NCBI GenBank assembly: GCA_947174735.1 | Contig: CAMWKC010000053.1 | Coordinates: 1 to 11,023, forward strand | DNA: 11,023 nucleotides | From: an uncultured Porphyromonadaceae bacterium | GTDB lineage: Bacteria > Bacteroidota > Bacteroidia > Bacteroidales > Muribaculaceae | Direction of reading: 5' to 3' | Shown: positions 6,533 to 11,023 of the stretch, piece after piece | How the letters are laid out: each line of letters begins with the position of its first letter | Position numbering within the stretch: the first letter of the stretch is position 1 | Made by a program: the position numbers and the translations under genes | Notes under the pieces: generated by a model | The model's database searches: none | Told to the model about the DNA's origin: nothing | Seen by the model: only the letters and a program-made list of their open reading frames with translations

Positions 6533-7717
6533 ATGACACGCTTCATACCGCACGATTTCGACTCTGAACTTCAGCTTAGGGCCGGACGTATACGTACCAT
6601 GATGGCCGACAGGGGCATAGATGCTCTTCTGGTGGCCGGTAACACTAACCTCTATTATCTCAGCGGACGTATCTTCCGTGGATACTTATATCTTCCGCTG
6701 GAAGGAGATTTACATTTCTTCGTCATACGTCCTAATGATTTCGAGGCAGCGGACTGTTTTACCTACATACGCAAACCGGAACAAATCACTGACTGGCTTA
6801 ACGACAACGGTTATCAGCTGCCGGCTTTGGTAGGCCTGGAGTTTAATGATCTTTTCTATAGCGACGTGGAACGCCTGCGTAAGCTCTTCCCTGAGGCCCG
6901 TATCACTGATTCGTCTCTAATGTTGCGGCACGCGCGCATGATAAAGACTCCTTATGAAATAGAGAAAATGCGACAGGATGGTCTGCACCAGGCACAGGCT
7001 TATCATCGTATCACCCGACTTTACCGCAAGGATATGACCGATGTTGAGTTTCAGATTGAGATTGAACGTACCTTACGTCTTGAAGGATGTCTGGGTTTCT
7101 ATCGTACCGCCGGTAATCTGATGGAGATAAATATGGGCTCGGTTATTGCCGGTAACAATGCTGACAATCCCACACCATACGATTTTGCTATGGGCGGTGC
7201 CGGCGCCGATTCATCACTGCCTGTCGGAGCCAACGGTACTACTATACGTCCCGGTACTACGGTAATGGTAGATATGAATGGTTCCTTTAACGGTTATCAG
7301 ACTGACATGAGTCGCGTGTGGGGATTAGGCGAACTGCCCGAACTTGCACATAAAGCGCATGAGTGCTCACGCCGGATATTGCGTGAACTTGAGCGTATCG
7401 GCGTGCCGGGCGAGAAATGTTCACGGCTCTATGAAGTAGCTGTCGAAATAGCCAAATCCGAGGACCTCGAAGATTACTTTATGGGGCATAAACAGAAGGC
7501 AGCTTTCATCGGTCACGGAGTCGGTATCGAGCTTAACGAACAGCCTGTACTTACCCCACGTAGTAAAGACCTTCTGGAAGACTCTATGACTATTGCTATC
7601 GAGCCTAAATTTGTCATACCTTCGGTAGGACCTGTCGGAGTGGAGAACACTTATGTGGTACGTCCTGCGGGACTGGAGTGTCTCACACCATTCCCGGAGG
7701 AAATACAGGAGCTCTGA
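6533..7717 (+). CDS. M24-family Xaa-Pro aminopeptidase/dipeptidase
   Basis: A 394-residue cytoplasmic metallopeptidase of the pita-bread fold, expected to cleave peptides next to proline. The N-terminal creatinase-like domain (about residues 14-145) includes MMADRGIDALLVAGNTNLYY. The catalytic M24 domain (about 155-385) carries all five metal ligands: D247 (VDMNGSF), D258 (YQTDMSR), H328 (GHGVGIELNEQP), E357 (IAIEPKFV) and E371 (GVENTYVV). Length matches two-domain prolidase and aminopeptidase-P-like members. Sequence alone does not settle whether it is an aminopeptidase or a dipeptidase, so no gene symbol is given. It starts 28 bases after gldH. The gap is AT-rich without a clear TAnnTTTG promoter, so read-through from upstream is possible. 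Confidence 0.9.
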   Translation: MTRFIPHDFDSELQLRAGRIRTMMADRGIDALLVAGNTNLYYLSGRIFRGYLYLPLEGDLHFFVIRPNDFEAADCFTYIRKPEQITDWLNDNGYQLPALVGLEFNDLFYSDVERLRKLFPEARITDSSLMLRHARMIKTPYEIEKMRQDGLHQAQAYHRITRLYRKDMTDVEFQIEIERTLRLEGCLGFYRTAGNLMEINMGSVIAGNNADNPTPYDFAMGGAGADSSLPVGANGTTIRPGTTVMVDMNGSFNGYQTDMSRVWGLGELPELAHKAHECSRRILRELERIGVPGEKCSRLYEVAVEIAKSEDLEDYFMGHKQKAAFIGHGVGIELNEQPVLTPRSKDLLEDSMTIAIEPKFVIPSVGPVGVENTYVVRPAGLECLTPFPEEIQEL

Positions 7718-7757
7718 CAGCTTACGGTCTCTGCGAAGGGTTAAACCGAAATAATAA

Positions 7758-9185
7758 ATGAACCTCTCTGAACAACTTTCCAATCCTATATTCCGTCTTG
7801 TCGGTGATATAGCCGACAAAATGGGCCGCGAAGTATATGTAGTAGGCGGTTTTGTACGTGACCTACTGTTAGGCATACCTTCTGACGATATTGATTTTGT
7901 CACTGTCGGCTCGGGTATAGAGCTGGCTCGTCGTGTCTCGGAAGCACTCGGACATCACAGCCGGCTGACAGTATTTGCTACATACGGCACAGCACAAGTG
8001 GTGCACGAAGGTCTTGAACTCGAATTTGTAGGTGCACGCCGCGAATCTTATCAGCGTGAAAGCCGTAATCCTATAGTAGAAGACGGCTCTTTGGCAGATG
8101 ACCAGGCTCGCCGCGACTTTACGGTTAACGCCATGGCGATATGCCTTAATGCCGATCGCTTCGGAGAACTTGTAGATCCATTCAATGGTCTTGATGATCT
8201 GCACCGCCGTCTGATACGCACTCCTCTCGATCCTGATATAACTTTCAGCGACGACCCTCTGCGTATGCTGCGTGCCATACGTTTTGCCACACGCCTCGGC
8301 TTTCACATAGTGCCTGAAACATTCAAAGCCATTTCACGTAATCGTGAGCGTATAAGTATTATCACACGTGAACGTATTAATGACGAATTGTCTAAGATAA
8401 TGCGGACCTCAAGACCATCTGTAGGTTGGCGCCTGCTTGATATGTCGGGTTTACTTGAACTTATTTTTCCGCAGCTTATAGCTCTAAAAGGTGTTGAAAG
8501 TGTAGAGGGCAGAGGCCATAAAGACAATTTCGCACATACTCTACAGGTGCTTGATCAGGTCGCGGCACGCAGTGATAATGAGTGGCTACGCTGGGCTGCC
8601 CTGCTGCATGATATAGCTAAACCTGTGACCAAACGTTATGATGCACGTCTCGGCTGGACTTTCCACAATCATAATACCGTAGGTGAAAAGATGGTGGGCC
8701 GCATCTTTCGTCAGATGAAAATGCCTCTTAACGAGAAGATGAAGTACGTAGCTAAGCTGGTGGGTATGCACATGCGTCCCCAGGGAGTAGCTGACAATGG
8801 TGTTACGGACAGTGGTGTACGCCGCCTTATAACCGACGCCGGTCCGGAACTCGATGACCTTATGACACTGGCTGAGGCTGACATCACTTCTAAAAACCCT
8901 GATAAAGTACGTCGCCAGCTGGCTGGTTTCGCCGCTCTGCGAGAACGTATGGAACAGATTAACGATGCCGATGCCCTACGTAACTGGAAGCACCCTATCA
9001 ACGGAAACGAAATCATCGAACGCCTTGGTCTCGAACGCTCCGTAGAAACAGGTAAACGTATCCAGACCCTCAAGGATGCAGTCAAAGAAGCTATACTTGA
9101 CGGACGCATACCTTACGAACACGATGCCGCCTGGGACTATATGATGACCCTGCCGGAAGCTGCTTCGGACTATGAATCGGAGTAG
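7758..9185 (+). CDS. cca: CCA-adding tRNA nucleotidyltransferase with HD domain
   Basis: Adds or repairs the 3'-CCA end of tRNAs using CTP and ATP. The 475 residues begin with a class II nucleotidyltransferase head: GGFVRDLLLG (residues 30-39), then the catalytic D44-x-D46 in SDDIDFVTVG. Next come RRDFTVNAMAICL and the RNA-binding segment DPLRMLRAIRFATRLGF. An HD phosphohydrolase domain follows with H284-D285 in LLHDIAKPVTK. Its presence suggests the multifunctional CCA form with phosphatase or phosphodiesterase activity. The start at 7758 follows an AT-rich AAATAATAA leader. The last nine bases (9177-9185, TCG GAG TAG) already match the first unit of the downstream repeat array, so the stop codon and the acidic C-terminus SDYESE appear repeat-derived. 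Transcription converges on tsf. Confidence 0.95.
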   Translation: MNLSEQLSNPIFRLVGDIADKMGREVYVVGGFVRDLLLGIPSDDIDFVTVGSGIELARRVSEALGHHSRLTVFATYGTAQVVHEGLELEFVGARRESYQRESRNPIVEDGSLADDQARRDFTVNAMAICLNADRFGELVDPFNGLDDLHRRLIRTPLDPDITFSDDPLRMLRAIRFATRLGFHIVPETFKAISRNRERISIITRERINDELSKIMRTSRPSVGWRLLDMSGLLELIFPQLIALKGVESVEGRGHKDNFAHTLQVLDQVAARSDNEWLRWAALLHDIAKPVTKRYDARLGWTFHNHNTVGEKMVGRIFRQMKMPLNEKMKYVAKLVGMHMRPQGVADNGVTDSGVRRLITDAGPELDDLMTLAEADITSKNPDKVRRQLAGFAALRERMEQINDADALRNWKHPINGNEIIERLGLERSVETGKRIQTLKDAVKEAILDGRIPYEHDAAWDYMMTLPEAASDYESE

Positions 9186-9220
9186 TCGGAGTGATCGGAT
9201 TAATCGGAGCTATCAGAGTA

Positions 9221-9337
9221 ATCGGAGTAATCGGAATCGGAGCTATCAGAACTATCAGAGTTATCGGAATAATCATAAACTTTGATTACTCTGATAGCTC
9301 CGATAGTTCTGATAGCTCCGATTCCGATTACTCCGAT
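9221..9337. repeat. Perfect 36-base inverted repeat core with flanking near-match
   Basis: Bases 9221-9256 are the exact reverse complement of 9302-9337, symmetric about position 9279. The inner flanks (9257-9275 against 9283-9301) pair except for about four positions, two of which would be G-U wobbles in a + strand RNA. A transcript through here from either direction could fold into a long double-stranded stem. This is the most stable part of the array. Confidence 0.9.
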
Positions 9338-9367
9338 AGTTCCGATAGCTCTGATAGCTCCGATTCC
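9284..9367. repeat. 42-base tandem duplication within the right arm
   Basis: Bases 9284-9325 and 9326-9367 are two copies of a 42-base higher-order unit made of four 9-base units plus one 6-base GATTCC. They differ at only three positions, all C/T. The array therefore grew at least once by duplication of a multi-unit block, not only by single-unit slippage. Confidence 0.85.
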
Positions 9368-9431
9368 GATTATTCCGATAACTCTGATAATTCTGATTAC
9401 TCCGACAGCTCCGATTACTCCGACAACAATA

Positions 9432-9461
9432 AAGCCCCACAGTCTCACGACTCCGGGGCTT
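9432..9461 (-). terminator. Intrinsic terminator of the rpsB-tsf operon
   Basis: AAGCCCC at 9432-9438 pairs perfectly with GGGGCTT at 9455-9461, and AGTC/GACT adds an inner 4-base stem around a TCAC loop. Read on the - strand the hairpin is followed by TTTATTGTTGT, a T-rich tail, and lies about 90 bases past the tsf stop. On the + strand the bases after the stem (CCAGGGG) lack a T-run, so it should act mainly on the - strand transcript. Confidence 0.75.
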
Positions 9462-9485
9462 CCAGGGGTTGATTTGGGATATTAT

Positions 9486-9506
9486 TCAAGGGCGTTCAGC
9501 CCTTGA
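9486..9506. other. Perfect 8-base-pair hairpin downstream of tsf
   Basis: TCAAGGGC at 9486-9493 pairs exactly with GCCCTTGA at 9499-9506 around the loop GTTCA. It lies between the tsf stop (9553) and the terminator at 9432-9461. The sequence after it on the - strand is AT-rich but not a T-run. It may be a weak first terminator, a 3'-end stabiliser, or part of a dispersed intergenic element. The stretch 9507-9552 shows nothing further I can support. Confidence 0.5.
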
Positions 9507-9552
9507 GGGGGATAGGGATGTTTGGGTATTTCCTTATCCGCGATGCCGCTTA

Positions 9553-10545
9553 TTAGTCCTGATTGAGGTTAACGCGCTTAAACTCAACGACAACCAGACC
9601 TTTCTGCTCACCATCCAGATACTGAGCGATAGTGAGTTTGGCGTCACGGTGATATTCCTGTTCCATCAAGCAGTTCTCCTTAAAGAACTTCTCCAGACGG
9701 CCCTTAACAATATTCTGAATCATCTGCTCGGGCAGATTGGCAGCCTTAGCCTCAGCAGTAGTCTTAATGATTACGCGAGCTTTCTCAGCCTCATCTTCAG
9801 TAAGCCAGCCCTTAGTGATATTAGAAGCGATATGGTCTTCCGAATCAACGAGATTAGGATTGATACCGGCTTTCTTAAGAGCAGCTTCCACAGCCTTATG
9901 TACCTGCTCCTCTTTAGTTTTCTCAACGGCTACAGCCTTCTCACTCTCAATAACCTCGGGAGCAACATGGTTACGGTCAACTGATACAGGGTTCATAGCA
10001 GCAACCTGCATAGCTACTTCACGACCTACATGTTCGTCGATGCCCTCAGCACTAAGACCTACGATAGTAGCGAGCTTATTGCCGAGATGTTCGTAAGCGG
10101 CTACCGAAGGAGCTTCTACATATTCGTAGGCACCAAGTTCCATCTTCTCACCGGTCTTACCGATTTCATCAGTGATTTTCTCAGCGACTGTACGACCGTC
10201 AAGCTGGAGATTCTTAACCTCGTCAAGAGATTTAGCACCAGCCTCTAAGGCCACGTCAAGAATAGCTTTGGTCAGAGCACGGAAAGACTCGTTCTTAGCA
10301 ACGAAGTCTGTCTCGCACTTCAGAGCTACAATAGCTGCGAAACCAGGCTTTGTAGCAGCCAGCACGCAGCCTTCAGCTGCTTCGCGATCCTCACGCTTGG
10401 CAGCAACGGCCTGACCTTTCTTACGTATGATTTCGATAGCTGCCTGAATGTCGCCGCCGGTCTCAGCCAGAGCGTTCTTGCAGTCCATCATGCCGGCTCC
10501 GGTCATAGTGCGGAGCTTCTTTATATCTTCTATTGATACTGCCAT
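9553..10545 (-). CDS. tsf: Translation elongation factor Ts
   Basis: EF-Ts is the guanine-nucleotide exchange factor that recycles EF-Tu from GDP to GTP during translation. The 330-residue product has the N-terminal UBA-like domain (residues 1-50; LRTMTGAGMMDCKNAL is the classic signature). The catalytic motif TDFVAKN is at residues 79-85, with D80 and F81 in the positions that disturb the EF-Tu Mg site in Escherichia coli. A long two-lobed core follows (HLGNKLATIVGLSA, VAMQVAAMNP), then the C-terminal KGRLEKFFKENCLMEQEY segment. It is somewhat longer than the roughly 283-residue enterobacterial protein, which I believe is usual in Bacteroidales. The start ATG is 30 bases after the rpsB stop, giving the conserved rpsB-tsf order. 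Transcription ends at the hairpin at 9432-9461. Confidence 0.97.
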   Translation of the reverse strand: MAVSIEDIKKLRTMTGAGMMDCKNALAETGGDIQAAIEIIRKKGQAVAAKREDREAAEGCVLAATKPGFAAIVALKCETDFVAKNESFRALTKAILDVALEAGAKSLDEVKNLQLDGRTVAEKITDEIGKTGEKMELGAYEYVEAPSVAAYEHLGNKLATIVGLSAEGIDEHVGREVAMQVAAMNPVSVDRNHVAPEVIESEKAVAVEKTKEEQVHKAVEAALKKAGINPNLVDSEDHIASNITKGWLTEDEAEKARVIIKTTAEAKAANLPEQMIQNIVKGRLEKFFKENCLMEQEYHRDAKLTIAQYLDGEQKGLVVVEFKRVNLNQD

Positions 10546-10575
10546 CTTTATGATATGCTGTCAGTGTTAATGTTA

Positions 10576-11023
10576 TTAGGCCTCGGCCTCAGCCTCGGGT
10601 GCGGGAGCAGGAGCAGCGGCAGCCGAATCGTTACGGCGCACACGACGACGCTTGCCTGCAGCAGGAGCGTCACCTTCTTCCTTATCCTCGGGTGTATCAA
10701 GTTTCTCTACCTTACGCTCTTCCAGACCTTCAGCCATGGCGCTGCATACTGCATCAAGAATAAGCTCAATGCTCTTCGAAGCGTCATCATTGGCAGGAAT
10801 AACGTAGTCTACATTCTCAGGGTTAGAGTTGGTGTCAACGATAGCGAACACAGGAATACCAAGACGGTTAGCCTCAGCAACGGCAATGTGCTCTTTCATA
10901 ACGTCGACTACGAACAGTGCTGACGGCAGACGGCTCAGATCAGCTATACTGCCGAGGTTCTTCTCAAGTTTGGCACGCTGACGTGTGATCTGCAGCTTCT
11001 CACGCTTTGACAGATTATCAAAA
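10576..11023 (-). CDS. rpsB: 30S ribosomal protein S2, C-terminal part
   Basis: The reading frame runs in from the right window edge and covers 148 residues of S2, a 30S subunit protein needed with S1 for mRNA binding. Visible family segments include FDNLSKREKLQITRQRAKLE, NLGSIADLSRLPSALFVVDV, KEHIAVAEANRLGIPVFAIV and DTNSNPENVDYVIPANDDA, all standard S2. The frame continues past the internal Met at 10897 to the edge, so the start is outside the window. After the S2 core (about to EERKVEKL) there is a low-complexity tail. It has a short basic patch (GKRRRVRRND) followed by Ala, Pro and Glu repeats (SAAAAPAPAPEAEAEA), probably disordered. The stop at 10576-10578 is 30 bases before tsf; the two are surely one operon. 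Confidence 0.96.
   Translation of the reverse strand, partial: FDNLSKREKLQITRQRAKLEKNLGSIADLSRLPSALFVVDVMKEHIAVAEANRLGIPVFAIVDTNSNPENVDYVIPANDDASKSIELILDAVCSAMAEGLEERKVEKLDTPEDKEEGDAPAAGKRRRVRRNDSAAAAPAPAPEAEAEA

Larger units (their letters stand above)
9177..9430. repeat. Palindromic array of 9-base units between cca and tsf
   Basis: The left arm (9177-9275) consists of 9-base units of the type TCGGAGTAA, with variants TCGGAGCTA, TCAGAGTAA and one 6-base unit TCGGAA at 9231. The right arm (9283 to about 9430) holds the reverse-complement type, GATTACTCC, GATAGCTCC or GATAGTTCT, with two 6-base GATTCC units at 9320 and 9362. The arms meet around a 7-base loop at 9276-9282, forming an imperfect hairpin about 190-250 bases long. 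Variation is mostly C/T and A/G changes at fixed unit positions, as expected from slippage plus drift. The array starts inside cca and ends just before the tsf terminator. Its function is unknown; possible roles are transcript-end protection, bidirectional transcription blocking or DNA packaging. Confidence 0.9.

Noticed and set aside
7421..8306. Open frames on the - strand opposite the M24 peptidase and cca
   Set aside because: They overlap conserved catalytic motifs of the + strand genes and show no recognisable features of their own.
9177..9430. CRISPR array
   Set aside because: Units are 6-9 bases and contiguous, with no spacers of unique sequence. No cas genes are present and the arms are inverted relative to each other.

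Overview
The window reads as chromosomal DNA from a gut-type Bacteroidota, most likely order Bacteroidales and possibly Muribaculaceae (the family is inference). Support comes from a Bacteroidota-specific promoter of the form TTTG-N20-TAnnTTTG, a GldH-type lipoprotein next to a RicT/PSP1 protein, a Bacteroidota-style LptD, and weak use of Shine-Dalgarno sites. All recognisable genes are core housekeeping genes. There are no insertion sequences, phage genes, CRISPR arrays, tRNAs or defence genes.

Layout on the + strand: the 3' part of an LptD-like outer-membrane LPS-transport protein (1-2136), interrupted by one in-frame TGA at 64-66. A promoter at 2176-2207 then starts a likely cell-division and RNA-decay cluster: a small coiled-coil protein in the position expected for a ZapB analogue (2224-2514), ZapA (2540-2848), a 183-base intergenic stretch with possible RNA structure, RNase Y (3032-4588), the Fe-S regulator RicT (4599-5939), and a GldH-like lipoprotein overlapping ricT by 14 bases (5926-6504). 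An M24 Xaa-Pro peptidase (6533-7717) and the CCA-adding tRNA nucleotidyltransferase (7758-9185) follow.

On the - strand, entering from the right edge, are rpsB (partial, 10576-11023) and tsf (9553-10545), the usual S2/EF-Ts pair. They converge on cca.

The 367-base convergent gap (9186-9552) is the least ordinary part. It holds a 9-base-unit repeat array arranged as a large imperfect palindrome with a 7-base loop. The array begins inside the last codons of cca, supplies its stop codon, and then gives five more in-frame stops. Next come an intrinsic terminator for the rpsB-tsf operon and a second perfect hairpin.

Functionally the region combines envelope biogenesis (LptD, GldH), division (ZapA and its partner candidate), mRNA decay (RNase Y with RicT), peptide turnover, tRNA maturation and translation. 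I found no convincing new multi-gene system. The best leads are the palindromic repeat array with its stop-codon-bearing units, the nonsense codon in lptD, and a candidate structured RNA between zapA and rny.
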